From: Xanthomonas arboricola pv. guizotiae | GTDB lineage: Bacteria > Pseudomonadota > Gammaproteobacteria > Xanthomonadales > Xanthomonadaceae | Assembly (NCBI RefSeq): GCF_002940205.1 | Contig: NZ_MDSK01000030.1 | Span: forward strand, 1-64,000 | Length of the DNA stretch: 64,000 bases | Reading direction: 5' to 3' | Shown: positions 16,516 through 31,101 of the stretch, piece by piece | How the letters are laid out: each line of letters begins with the position of its first letter | Numbering within the stretch: position 1 is the stretch's first letter | Made by a program: the position numbers and the translations under genes | Notes under the pieces: generated by a model | What the model was told of the DNA's origin: nothing | What the model saw: only the letters and a program-made list of their open reading frames with translations | Database searches by the model: none

Positions 16516-17697
16516 CTACCTGCGTCTGGACGCCGCCTTTGCCGGCGTCCTGGTCCTGGCGCGCGAGGTGGTCAGGAATTTCAGCGTCGCCGCCTCCCAT
16601 TGGCGCTCGCCGCGCACGCCGGTGGCCATGGCCTGCAACTGACCGGCGCGCCAGCCCTCGAATACGCATGGGTCGATATACGCCTTGCGACACACCGAGG
16701 GCGTATTGCCCAGCGCATCGGCCACTTCACGGATGACATCGTTCTGCACCTGGGTCAGCGCGCGTTCGCTGATGCACTCGGGCAGCGGCAAGCGTGCCAG
16801 ACGTTGCAGTGCCGCCAGCGTGCCGCCCCAGGTGCGGAAATCCTTGGCGGTGAAATCCTCGCCCATCGCCTCGCGCAGGTAGTCGTTGACCTCGCCCGAA
16901 TCCACCGGCTGCAGCTGGCCGTCGTCATCGCGGTACTGGAACAGCGATTGTCCGGGCAATTGCTGGCACTCGCGGATCAGCTTGACCAGTTGCTTGTCGT
17001 CCACTTCGATATCGTGATCCTGGCCACTCTTGCCGCGGAACTTCAACCGCGCACGTCCGCCGCGCAAAAATTCCATGTGCCGGTTGCGCAACGTGGTCAG
17101 CCCGTAGGACCGATTGCTGCGCGCATATTCGGCGTTGCCCACGCGCACCAGCGTATCGGCCAGCAACGCCACCACGATTGCCAGCACCTTTTCGCGCGGA
17201 AAGCCCGGCAGCACCAGGTCGCGACGCAAGCGCCGCCGCAGTTTGGGCAGCGCGGTGCCGAAGGCGATCACCCGTTCGAACTTGCCTTCGCCGCGCACCT
17301 GCGCCCAATCGGCGTGATAGCGGTATTGCTTGCGCCGGCGCGCATCGCGCCCGGTCGCCTGCAGGTGGCCGTTGGGCTTGGCGCAAATCCAGACTTCGGT
17401 GTAGGCCGGCGGAATCGCCAGCGAACGGATGCGTTGCAAGGTCTCGGCATCGCCGATGCGTTGCCCGTCGGCATCGCGGTAACTGAAGCTCTTGCCGGCC
17501 TTGCGGCGGCTGATACCGGGCTGTTGGTCGTTGACGTAGGTCAGTCCGGCCGCGCGCGCGGTGGCCTTGGCCTGTGCCACTGCGGCCACGCTGGCCACCG
17601 CAGCCGTGGCGACGACGGCGCCGGTGGCCGCGGCTGCAAGCTTGCCGGCGGTGCTGGCGGTGACTGCGGCATTGCGAAGAACACGTTTGGCTTTCAT
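16516..17697 (-). CDS. Type IB DNA topoisomerase
   Basis: A 393-residue poxvirus-like/bacterial type IB topoisomerase, which relaxes supercoils through a 3'-phosphotyrosyl intermediate. Visible features are the N-terminal DNA-binding domain (ISRRKAGKSFSYRDADGQRI), the catalytic Arg/Lys region (VRVGNAEYARSNRSYGLTTL, LKFRGKSG), the FRTWGGTLAAL segment and the active-site tyrosine in VCRKAYIDPCVF. The first 50 residues are an Ala-rich, hydrophobic leader and not part of the core fold. The family is typically about 350 residues, so this N-terminal extension is unusual. The start is the ATG of MKAKRVLRN. Confidence 0.9.
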   Translation of the reverse strand: MKAKRVLRNAAVTASTAGKLAAAATGAVVATAAVASVAAVAQAKATARAAGLTYVNDQQPGISRRKAGKSFSYRDADGQRIGDAETLQRIRSLAIPPAYTEVWICAKPNGHLQATGRDARRRKQYRYHADWAQVRGEGKFERVIAFGTALPKLRRRLRRDLVLPGFPREKVLAIVVALLADTLVRVGNAEYARSNRSYGLTTLRNRHMEFLRGGRARLKFRGKSGQDHDIEVDDKQLVKLIRECQQLPGQSLFQYRDDDGQLQPVDSGEVNDYLREAMGEDFTAKDFRTWGGTLAALQRLARLPLPECISERALTQVQNDVIREVADALGNTPSVCRKAYIDPCVFEGWRAGQLQAMATGVRGERQWEAATLKFLTTSRARTRTPAKAASRRR

Positions 17698-17842
17698 TGC
17701 GCACAGGTCGGAGGACTGGCCGCGATTGTCAAGCGCGGCAAGACTAGGCTGCGTCAACGCAATGACAACGCCGTGTGGGCAAGCGATGCCGGTCGTGCGC
17801 GTTTGTGCTTATGCTTGGGTACCCCCTTTGCTGGAGTCATCG

Positions 17843-18223
17843 ATGCGCGCTGTCCTGCCTATTGCCCGCCTGGCTTGCACCTTGGTTGTGCTGACTGCAT
17901 TGACTGCCTGCAACAAACCGCAACCCGATGAGCAGGAAGCCGTTGCCGCCAATGCCCAGCACGCGGCCGAGCAAGCCTCTGCGCCCGCACCGGATGCAGC
18001 GCCGGAAGCGCCGCCGATCGGCAGCTGCGATGCCACCCAGGTGCAGTCGCTGGTGGGCCAGCCGTTGACCGATGCGGTGGGCGAACAGGCGCGCAGCGAC
18101 GCCGGCGCCAAGTCGGTGCGTGTGCTCAAACCCGGCCAGATGACCACCATGGAGTTCAACGGCGAACGGCTCAATCTGGAAGTGGACGCCAAGAACCTGA
18201 TCGCCTCGGTGCGCTGCGGCTGA
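17843..18223 (+). CDS. I78-family peptidase inhibitor lipoprotein
   Basis: A 126-residue lipoprotein: signal peptide, lipobox (LTALTACNKP, Cys about 23), an acidic Ala/Pro linker, then a typical I78 domain (CDATQVQSLVGQPLTDAV, AKSVRVLKPGQMTTMEFNGE, RLNLEVDAKNLIASVRCG). I78 members include an elastase inhibitor, and the fold resembles potato inhibitor I. It would sit at the outer or inner membrane on the periplasmic side, guarding against serine proteases. It diverges from the topoisomerase gene. CTGGAGTCATCG precedes the ATG. Confidence 0.85.
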   Translation: MRAVLPIARLACTLVVLTALTACNKPQPDEQEAVAANAQHAAEQASAPAPDAAPEAPPIGSCDATQVQSLVGQPLTDAVGEQARSDAGAKSVRVLKPGQMTTMEFNGERLNLEVDAKNLIASVRCG

Positions 18224-18425
18224 TGCGATGCTGGCGCCTGTCGCAAGACCGGCGCCAAGCCTGCTGGCACAAGGGATTGCAGCGGCCCTCGTTGCAGCTG
18301 TAACGGTGTATTGCGGCACCGCATCAACTGTGGTCTAGTCGATCATCCGGTGACCTCTTCGAAACGCTCCACGGATCGAGCGCTGCAATGTCGTCGCCGC
18401 TCTCCCAGATCGCAAAGAGGCAGAC

Positions 18426-24507
<6,082 letters not shown>

Positions 24508-24527
24508 CCGTCTTAGGTGCACAAAAT

Positions 24528-24944
24528 ATGAGATTGCAGGTACCAGATCAGGCCGTAGCGCTCATTTCCGCTCTGACTTCCTTGCAACCGTCGCCAGACT
24601 CGATCTGGCTAATCGGATCTCGCACTAACGATCGTACAACTCACCAATCGGATACGGATCTGATTGTATTCGGCTCAGAAGCATTTATTCGCGCCGCAAT
24701 AGCGCAAATAGCACAGCCGCAGGATGTGGATTGTTTGGTCGTATTCAACGGCGATGACTATCGAGACCCCTGGCAAGAAAAAAGCGGATCACTTAGCAAA
24801 CTCGAGTGGCGACAGATTGATGCCGACTCGGCACGGTACATCGGCACCAAGTGGATGCCGGACGACGAGTCCTCGCGAGAGTTTGGTGCTCTTATGGGAG
24901 ACCTCGTTGATCGTGAAGAACTCGCCATTAGGCTTTGGCCGTAA
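24528..24944 (+). CDS. Nucleotidyltransferase-fold protein, low GC
   Basis: A 138-residue protein with the pol-beta nucleotidyltransferase signature: GSRTNDRTTHQSDTDLIVFG (GSx8-9 DxD at about residues 30-49) and a third acidic position near DVDCLVVFNGDD. Such domains occur in toxin-antitoxin (MNT), tRNA-modifying and antibiotic-resistance enzymes. The HEPN partner usual in MNT/HEPN pairs is not present next door. The gene is clearly poorer in GC and uses A/T-ending codons more than gltD, 20 bases upstream, suggesting recent acquisition. The start is the ATG in AAAATATG; no strong ribosome binding site is seen. Confidence 0.7.
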   Translation: MRLQVPDQAVALISALTSLQPSPDSIWLIGSRTNDRTTHQSDTDLIVFGSEAFIRAAIAQIAQPQDVDCLVVFNGDDYRDPWQEKSGSLSKLEWRQIDADSARYIGTKWMPDDESSREFGALMGDLVDREELAIRLWP

Positions 24945-24979
24945 GCGCATCAAGCTGCGCTGGTGACAAACTGCCGCGC

Positions 24980-25016
24980 GCCACCGCCTGCGTCTAACAA
25001 CAACGCAAGCGGTGGC
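24980..25016. terminator. Bidirectional terminator between convergent genes
   Basis: GCCACCGC-C-TGCGT pairs with ACGCA-A-GCGGTGGC, a 13-bp stem with one internal mismatch, around a 9-base loop. It lies between the nucleotidyltransferase-like gene and the alcohol dehydrogenase stop and is followed by ATTTC on the plus side. Confidence 0.65.
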
Positions 25017-25042
25017 ATTTCATACATTTGATGCAATCTTGA

Positions 25043-26101
25043 TCAAGCCGCCTTATCCAACGTCGCCATATCGATCACGAAGCGGTACTTCACGTCGCTC
25101 TTGAGCATGCGCTCGTAGGCCTCGTTGATCTGGTCGGCGCGGATGGTTTCGATGTCCGAGACGATGTTGTGCTTGGCGCAGAAATCCAGCATTTCCTGGG
25201 TCTGGCGGATGCCGCCGATCAGCGAGCCTGCCAGGGTGCGGCGCTTCATCACCAGGTTGAACACGGCCGGCGACGGGTGCGACTGCTCGGGCACGCCGAC
25301 CAGCACCATCGCGCCGTCGCGCTTGAGCGCGTTGAGGAACGGGTCCAGGTTATGCGGCGCGGCCACGGTGTTGAGGATGAAGTCCAGCGTGTTGTACTGC
25401 GCCGCCATCTGCGCCTCGTCCTTGGAGATCACCACTTCGCTGGCGCCCAGGCGCAGCGCATCGGCGCGCTTGCTCTCGGAGGTGGTGAACAGCACCACGG
25501 TGGCGCCCATCGCCTTGGCGATCTTCACTGCCATGTGGCCCAGGCCGCCGAGGCCGACCACGCCCACCTTCTGACCGGGACCGACCTTCCAGTGCGCCAG
25601 CGGCGAATACGTGGTGATGCCGGCGCACAGCAGCGGCGCCACTGCGGCCAGGTTGTCGCTGTGGGTGATGCGCAGCACGTACTTCTGGTCGACCACGATA
25701 TGGTCGGAGTAGCCGCCGTAGGTGTTCTCGCCGCCGCCGAACATCGGGCCGTTATAGGTGCCGGTGAAGCCCTGCTCGCAATACTGCTCTTCGCCTTCCT
25801 GACAGGACGCGCAGCTGCGGCAGCTGTCGACCATGCAGCCGACACCGGCCAGGTCGCCGACCTTGAAACCGGTGACCGCATCGCCGACCGCGGTGACGCG
25901 TCCGACGATCTCGTGGCCCGGCACCGACGGGTAGCGCGTGTTGTGCCATTCGTTGCGTGCGGTATGCAGGTCCGAGTGACACACGCCGCAGTAGGCGATA
26001 TCGATCTGCACATCGTTGGGGCCTGGCGCGCGCCGTTCGAACACGAACGGTGCAAGCGGCTGATCGGCAGTTTGGGCGGCGTACGCGTGGGCTTGGCTCA
26101 T
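25043..26101 (-). CDS. Zinc-dependent alcohol dehydrogenase (YahK/CAD type)
   Basis: A 352-residue medium-chain dehydrogenase/reductase of the cinnamyl-alcohol-dehydrogenase/YahK group, reducing aldehydes with NADPH. Catalytic zinc ligands are in YCGVCHSDLHTARNEW (Cys, His-Ser) and GHEIVGRVTAVG. The structural zinc cysteines are in CMVDSCRSCASCQEGEEQYC. The nucleotide-binding motif is VGVVGLGGLGHMAVKIAK. It is divergent from the first endoglucanase across a 309-base region with repeated GCGACAGTGCG motifs. A role in detoxifying plant-derived aldehydes is plausible in this niche but not shown. Confidence 0.92.
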   Translation of the reverse strand: MSQAHAYAAQTADQPLAPFVFERRAPGPNDVQIDIAYCGVCHSDLHTARNEWHNTRYPSVPGHEIVGRVTAVGDAVTGFKVGDLAGVGCMVDSCRSCASCQEGEEQYCEQGFTGTYNGPMFGGGENTYGGYSDHIVVDQKYVLRITHSDNLAAVAPLLCAGITTYSPLAHWKVGPGQKVGVVGLGGLGHMAVKIAKAMGATVVLFTTSESKRADALRLGASEVVISKDEAQMAAQYNTLDFILNTVAAPHNLDPFLNALKRDGAMVLVGVPEQSHPSPAVFNLVMKRRTLAGSLIGGIRQTQEMLDFCAKHNIVSDIETIRADQINEAYERMLKSDVKYRFVIDMATLDKAA

Positions 26102-26410
26102 GGGGAGACTCCAGGATGTGACGTCCCCCGCGACAGTGCGGGAGACCTAAGAATAGGTGGCGCTAGCTTAAGACAGCTGCCTGTCGCACTCCTGCGACAG
26201 TGCGTCTTGCCTGCCGGGTTGCGGACGCGACCGCAGCGGCATGGTGCGCCCTGCAGGTGTTTGCGCACGATCAAATCCGCGTTTGCCGGCGTGAATGGCG
26301 CGCTAACGCCGGAGCTTCTACGCTGACCAACCACCATCCTGCCCTGCACCATCCCTGCTGGCCGTGCCCTCCCCCTGCGGCCGCCTACGTCGATGCCGAA
26401 GGAGGCTTCC
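26102..26410. other. Divergent intergenic region
   Basis: 309 bases with no gene. It holds the repeated GCGACAGTGCG element near the dehydrogenase end. I could not find a convincing Clp/CRP-type TGTGA-N6-TCACA site for the endoglucanase in it. Confidence 0.4.
26130..26204. promoter_or_regulatory. Repeated and palindromic motif in a divergent promoter region
   Basis: GCGACAGTGCG occurs at 26130-26140 and again at 26194-26204. CTGTCGCA-CTCC-TGCGACAG (26181-26200) is a perfect 8-bp dyad overlapping the second copy. The region lies between the divergent alcohol dehydrogenase and endoglucanase genes, a natural place for a shared regulator. Confidence 0.5.
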
Positions 26411-27484
26411 ATGTTTCGCTCTTCCCCCAACCTCCCATCCGTGCGCAGTGCCGCACTCGCACTGACCCTGCTGGCCGCATTGCCGCTGGCGCACGCCAAG
26501 GAGCCTGCGCGCCCCGGAAAGGAAGCCAGCGGCCTGAAGTATGTCGGCGTCAATCTGTCCGGTGCCGAGTTCAACTCACGCAAGAAGCCCGGCACCCTGT
26601 TCAAGGACTACACCTACCCGGCCGCGGCGGACTTCAGTTATTTCGCCGGCAAGGGCATGAACACGATTCGCCTGCCGTTCCTGTGGGAACGCCTGCAACC
26701 ACAGCTCAACGGCGACCTGGATGCGGCGCAACTGGCGCTGCTGAAGAAATCGGTGGCTGCGGCCAAGGCCAACAAGCAGTACCTGATCCTGGACGTGCAC
26801 AACTACGCCAAGTACGACGGCAAGCGCATCGGCAGCAGCGAGGTGCCCACCGCCGCGGTGGCGGATCTGTGGCGCCGGTTGGCGCTCGAATTCAAGGACG
26901 ACAAGTCGGTGATCTTCGGGCTGATGAACGAGCCCAACGGCATTTCCGCCACCGATTGGGCGAGCGCGGCGCAAGGCGCGATCAACGCGATCCGCAAGAC
27001 CGGCGCCCACAACCTGATCCTGGTGCCGGGTACCGCCTACAGCGGCGCGCATAGCTGGCGCAGCGCCAGTTATGGCGTCTCCAATGCCAAGGCCCTGGAA
27101 ATCCTCAAGGACCCGGGCAACAACCTGGCCTTCGAAGCGCATCAATACCTGGACAACGACTACAGCGGCACCAAGCCGGTGTGCACCAGCGCCACGGTTG
27201 GCGAGGACAAGCTGCGCGGCTTCACCGAGTGGCTGCGCGAGAACAAGCAGAAGGGCTTCCTGGGCGAGTTCGGCACCGCCAACAATCCGGTCTGCGACCA
27301 GGCGCTGGAAGGCATGCTGACCTACATGGAAAAGAACAGCGACGTGTGGCTGGGCTGGACCTGGTGGGCCGCTGGCGCATGGTGGAAGCCGGACTACTTC
27401 TTTACCGTGCAGCCGGGCAAGGACGGCAGCGACAAGCCGCAGATGTCGATCCTGAGCAAGTACGCCCGCCGCGCGACCAGGTAA
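26411..27484 (+). CDS. Secreted GH5 endoglucanase (first of three)
   Basis: A 357-residue endo-1,4-beta-glucanase of glycoside hydrolase family 5, resembling subfamily 5. A signal peptide (about residues 1-31, ending LPLAHA) directs export, probably followed by type II secretion. The conserved KYVGVNLSGAEFNSRKKPG opening, LRLP-type NTIRLPFLWERLQP, DVHNYAKYDG, the acid/base Glu174 in FGLMNEPNG, EAHQYLDNDYSG and the nucleophile Glu286 in GFLGEFGTANNP are all present, followed by the WTWWAAGAWW substrate-binding strand. There is no carbohydrate-binding module. The start follows AAGGAGG five bases upstream. Such enzymes degrade plant cellulose. Confidence 0.95.
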   Translation: MFRSSPNLPSVRSAALALTLLAALPLAHAKEPARPGKEASGLKYVGVNLSGAEFNSRKKPGTLFKDYTYPAAADFSYFAGKGMNTIRLPFLWERLQPQLNGDLDAAQLALLKKSVAAAKANKQYLILDVHNYAKYDGKRIGSSEVPTAAVADLWRRLALEFKDDKSVIFGLMNEPNGISATDWASAAQGAINAIRKTGAHNLILVPGTAYSGAHSWRSASYGVSNAKALEILKDPGNNLAFEAHQYLDNDYSGTKPVCTSATVGEDKLRGFTEWLRENKQKGFLGEFGTANNPVCDQALEGMLTYMEKNSDVWLGWTWWAAGAWWKPDYFFTVQPGKDGSDKPQMSILSKYARRATR

Positions 27485-27504
27485 GCCGCGCGGGCCGGTC
27501 GATC

Positions 27505-27539
27505 ACGGTGGTCGCCGCGGTTGCTGCGGCCACCGTTTT
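27505..27539 (+). terminator. Terminator after first endoglucanase
   Basis: CGGTGGTCGC pairs with GCGGCCACCG (one T-G wobble) around a 10-base loop, followed by TTTTC. It starts 20 bases beyond the stop codon, so the first endoglucanase is probably its own transcription unit. Confidence 0.75.
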
Positions 27540-28204
27540 CTCTGCGCCATCCGCCCTGTCCTGCCACGCGTCACCGATGACATCCACCGACGATTGCAGA
27601 TCGCGCGCTGCATCCATCGCAGCCGCAATCCGATCTGCCTGTTGCAGCAGGCGCATTGGCTGCCCGCTGCCGAGAGCATGACGCAGCCCACACCTATCGC
27701 GCGCTGCACATGACAGGTGCCGAAGTTCCGCGAGCGCACCAGGTGACTTTGCATGTGCATGCGTGTCGATCCCGCAGCAGCACGGTTGCGATTGCGCGTG
27801 CTGTGCCGCGCGTTGCGTTCTGATAATTCCCCGCGCAGTGCGGCACCTGTCGCAATTGCGATGTGCATCGCTGCCGCGCGTGCGACGCGATCAACCTACG
27901 GCGTTGCGATCGCACCACAGCCCTCCAGCGATGCGGGATGCGGCGTATTTCCGCAGCCAGTCGGCGCAGAGTGCAGTCGGCATGCAGCGCGAGTGACTGC
28001 GCGGTGTCGCCTTATCACAACGAAGCGCGTGCATGTCTGACAATAACTGCGAAGTCGCCTACAGATCGAATTAAGTGATATCTCGCATTCGTAGTTTGAA
28101 TGCCCAGATGCGCTTAGGGTGAAACGCGATGCAGTGTCGTCATGCACGTGGCAGGCCCACGCCAGGGCAATGCATCTCCCCCGCAAATGCTTCAGGAGCC
28201 ACCC
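27540..28204. other. Gap between first and second endoglucanase loci
   Basis: About 660 bases without a supportable gene. The reading frames here are short, Arg/Cys-rich and lack start signals. The last 150 bases are AT-richer and should hold the promoter of the broken second copy. Confidence 0.4.
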
Positions 28205-29267
28205 ATGTTGCCCTCCCCCACTCCGACGCGCCGGCTGTCCAGCCGTGCGCTCTCATTGCTGCTGCCTGTCATGGTGCTGCTTGCGAGTGCGCCGTTCGCA
28301 CAGGCAAAGAACCGCCTGAAATACGCAGGCGTCAATCTTTCCGGTGCCGAAATCAGATCCTCGCAAAAGCGCCGGAGTACTCAACGTCGACTACCTGTAT
28401 CCGGCTGCCAGCGATTACCGCTACTTCGCCGGCAGACACATGAACATCGTTCGGCTGCCCATCCTGTGGGAGCGCCTGCAACCCAAGGCCGGCGGCGCAC
28501 TGGATGCGGCACAGCTGGCACTGATTCGCCATGCCTTGACCAACGCAAAGGCCGCCAAGGTTTACCTGATCCTGGATATCCACAACTACGCCAGGCATTA
28601 CGGCAACAAGATCGGCAGCGCGCGCGTGCCGATCAGCACCTTCAACGATCTGTGGCGACGCCTGGCGATCTGCTTCAAGAACGACAACAGCGTGATCTTC
28701 GGGATGATGAACCAGCCTTACGACATCAATCCGCAATCCTGGGCCAACGTCGCGCAGGCATCGATCGACACCATCCGCAAAACCGGTGCCAACAATCTGA
28801 TCCTGGTGCCCGGCGCGCTATGGAGCGGCGCGCACAGCTGTTATTCCACCGTGGCCGGCCAGTCCAACGCAATGGCGCTGGCCTCCATTCGCGACCCGCT
28901 CAATCGCTACGCCATCGAAGTGCATCAATACCTGGACACGGACTCCAGCGGCACCAGCGCCGGGTGTGTCAGCGGCACCGCCGGTGGCGAGCGCCTGCGC
29001 AGTTTCACCCAGTGGCTACGCCTCAATCACAAGCAGGGCTTTCTCGGCGAGTTCGGCACCGGCAACAACGCCACCTGCAACAGCGCACTCAACGGCATGC
29101 TGGGCTACATGGAGAGCAACCGCGAGGTGTGGGTGGGCTGGACCTGGTGGGCCGCCGGCGCATGGTGGAACCGCAGCTACCCGTTCAACGTGCAGCCGGA
29201 TGCGCAGTGCCGCAACAAGCCGCAGATGTCCATCCTGAGCGCGCGCGCAAAACGCGTCACCCAGTAG
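28205..29267 (+). pseudogene. Broken GH5 endoglucanase (second of three)
   Basis: The signal peptide and opening (MLPSPTPTRRLSSRALSLLL to KYAGVNLSGAEIRSSQK) are in one frame and the remainder (AGVLNVDYLYPAASDYRYFA to the end) in another. The locus is 1063 bases, one more than a multiple of three, and the alignment with its neighbours places an extra base in CAAAAGCGCCGG at about 28362-28376. The acid/base glutamate is also gone: GMMNQPYDIN has Gln where the two paralogues have NEPNG (codon CAG at 28713-28715). The nucleophile region GFLGEFGTGNN is intact. A CAGGAG ribosome site precedes the ATG. This copy is almost certainly not an active endoglucanase. Confidence 0.85.
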
Positions 29268-29719
29268 TCGAAGCAAGCAGTGTGCGATGGGCAACCGTCG
29301 CACGCTGCGGAGCAAACACCCAGCTCAAGCCAGGCAGCAGCCGTGCCCAGCCGCGGTGAGCACAGTCGTCACGCAATAAAACGCCAGCACGTGGCGCGCG
29401 CAATAGCGGTGCAGCGTCAGTGATCCGACGTCGCACCGTTGACGGCGAGCGCATCCATTCGCCGATTTTTCGACAGCGCCATGCATGCGATGGCGGTGTC
29501 GACAAGCGTGCGCGACCGCTTTTCAGCGCGGCGCGTCACAGCATGTTGTTCCAGAACGTGACCCCTGCGGTAAGTGACTGCGACCCAGCCTTCACATTCG
29601 ATGTGGAGGGCATTTAGGCACGACAGATGCATTGGTTACGACAGGTGTGGCGCACTTCGCGCAGATCGCACGCAAACCGCTGCGACACACCATCCCCCCG
29701 CCGTCGAAGGAGTTGTTTC
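29268..29719. other. Gap between second and third endoglucanase loci
   Basis: About 450 bases without a gene. A weak GGCGA/TCGCC hairpin followed by ATTTTT lies near 29444-29468 and might end the upstream transcript. The promoter of the third endoglucanase must lie in the rest. Confidence 0.35.
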
Positions 29720-30778
29720 ATGTCTGCTGTCCCTCACACGCTGCGTGCCGTTGTCCGCTGCGTCCTGCTCTGCATCCTGTTGGGCACATTCGCAACCGTC
29801 CACGCACAAACACGTGCACTGACGTATGCCGGCGTCAATTTATCCGGTGCCGAATTCACATCGTCCCAAAAGCCCGGCGTGCTCAACAAGGATTACATGT
29901 ATGCCGCGGCCAGCGATTACACCTATTTCGCCGGCGTCGGCATGAACACGATCCGCCTTCCGGTGCTGTGGGAACGCCTGCAGCCAAGTGCACGCGGCGA
30001 ACTGGATCCGACCCAACTGGCCCTGGTACAGCAAGCCGTGGCACGCGCCAAGGCATCGGGCATGTATCTGGTGCTGGACATCCACAATTACGGCAAATAC
30101 TACGGTGACAAGATCGGCGACGAAGTGCCGATCGCCACATTCGCCGATCTGTGGCGCCGCCTTGCGCTGGCATTTCCCAGCGACAACGCGGTGATCTTCG
30201 GGCTGATGAATGAGCCCAACGGCGTCTCGGCCAGCGCCTGGGCTGCCACTGCACAGGCAGGCATCGATGCGATTCGCGCCACCGGCGCGAACAACCTGAT
30301 CCTGGTGCCCGGCGCATTGTGGACCGGTGCGCACAGCTGGTATTCACCCACCAGCGACGGCTATTCCAACGCAACCGCATTGGTTTCGATCTACGATCCG
30401 CTCAATCGCTACGCGTTCGAAGTGCATCAATACCTGGATGCCGACTCCAGTGGCACCAGCAATGTCTGCGTCAGTGCCACCATCGGCGTCGAGCGTCTGC
30501 GTAGCTTCACCGAGTGGCTGCGCACCAACCACAGGCGCGGGTTTCTGGGCGAATTCGGTACCGCCAACAACCCCGTCTGCAATGAAGCGCTGCGCGGCAT
30601 GCTCCGCTATATCGATGCCAACGCAGATGTCTGGTCGGGCTGGACATGGTGGGCTGCCGGTTCGTGGTGGAACGTCAGTTATCAGTACAGCGTGCATCCC
30701 AACAAGGACGGCACCGACAAGCCGCAGATGTCCATCCTCTCGCCGCAGGCGGTGCGCGCCACACGCGCCATTCCGTAA
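29720..30778 (+). CDS. Secreted GH5 endoglucanase (third of three)
   Basis: A 352-residue GH5 endoglucanase closely related to the gene at 26411. Signal peptide about residues 1-29 (LLCILLGTFATVHA). Conserved blocks are TYAGVNLSGAEFTSSQKPGV, NTIRLPVLWERLQPSAR, DIHNYGKYYG, acid/base Glu165 (FGLMNEPNG), EVHQYLDADSSGTSNVC, nucleophile Glu278 (GFLGEFGTANNP) and WTWWAAGSWW. No binding module is attached. The start is the ATG after GAAGGAGTTGTTTC. Tandem copies with long spacers and their own terminators suggest separate transcription units made by duplication. Confidence 0.95.
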   Translation: MSAVPHTLRAVVRCVLLCILLGTFATVHAQTRALTYAGVNLSGAEFTSSQKPGVLNKDYMYAAASDYTYFAGVGMNTIRLPVLWERLQPSARGELDPTQLALVQQAVARAKASGMYLVLDIHNYGKYYGDKIGDEVPIATFADLWRRLALAFPSDNAVIFGLMNEPNGVSASAWAATAQAGIDAIRATGANNLILVPGALWTGAHSWYSPTSDGYSNATALVSIYDPLNRYAFEVHQYLDADSSGTSNVCVSATIGVERLRSFTEWLRTNHRRGFLGEFGTANNPVCNEALRGMLRYIDANADVWSGWTWWAAGSWWNVSYQYSVHPNKDGTDKPQMSILSPQAVRATRAIP

Positions 30779-30802
30779 TGTGAGGCAGATGGGTTGAGTC
30801 AA

Positions 30803-30826
30803 GCGAGCCGCCGCAAGGCGGCTCGC
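30803..30826 (+). terminator. Terminator after third endoglucanase
   Basis: GCGAGCCGCC-GCAA-GGCGGCTCGC, a perfect 10-bp stem with a GCAA tetraloop, followed by CTTTG, 24 bases after the stop codon. Confidence 0.8.
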
Positions 30827-31101
30827 CTTTGCGTCCTTGCGCCGGCGGTATGTCGGCTCACACAGCGAGCACGGCTGTCTTGATGCGACCACGTTGAAGT
30901 GTGCAAAGCGCGCTGCGCGTCCATTGCACCGCAATGCCGCACGCACCCAGTGGATGTACGTGCGTACGGCACGGCCGCGCCGTGCGCGCATCATCACCGA
31001 CGCTTGAGCTCACTGAACTCTTGTGGCGGCTTGCAGCGGTTTTCACCTGGCAGCGATAACGCTGCGTCCAGCATGGGCGCACTTCACTGCAGGAGCATCA
31101 C
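30827..31101. other. Gap upstream of PepSY gene
   Basis: About 275 bases without a gene. It presumably holds the promoter of the PepSY-protein gene, but no clear elements stand out. Confidence 0.35.

Noticed and set aside
28344-29267. Intact 307-residue endoglucanase starting at 28344
   Set aside because: That start lacks the signal peptide and the GVNLSGAE opening, which lie in the other frame; the locus is better read as frameshifted.
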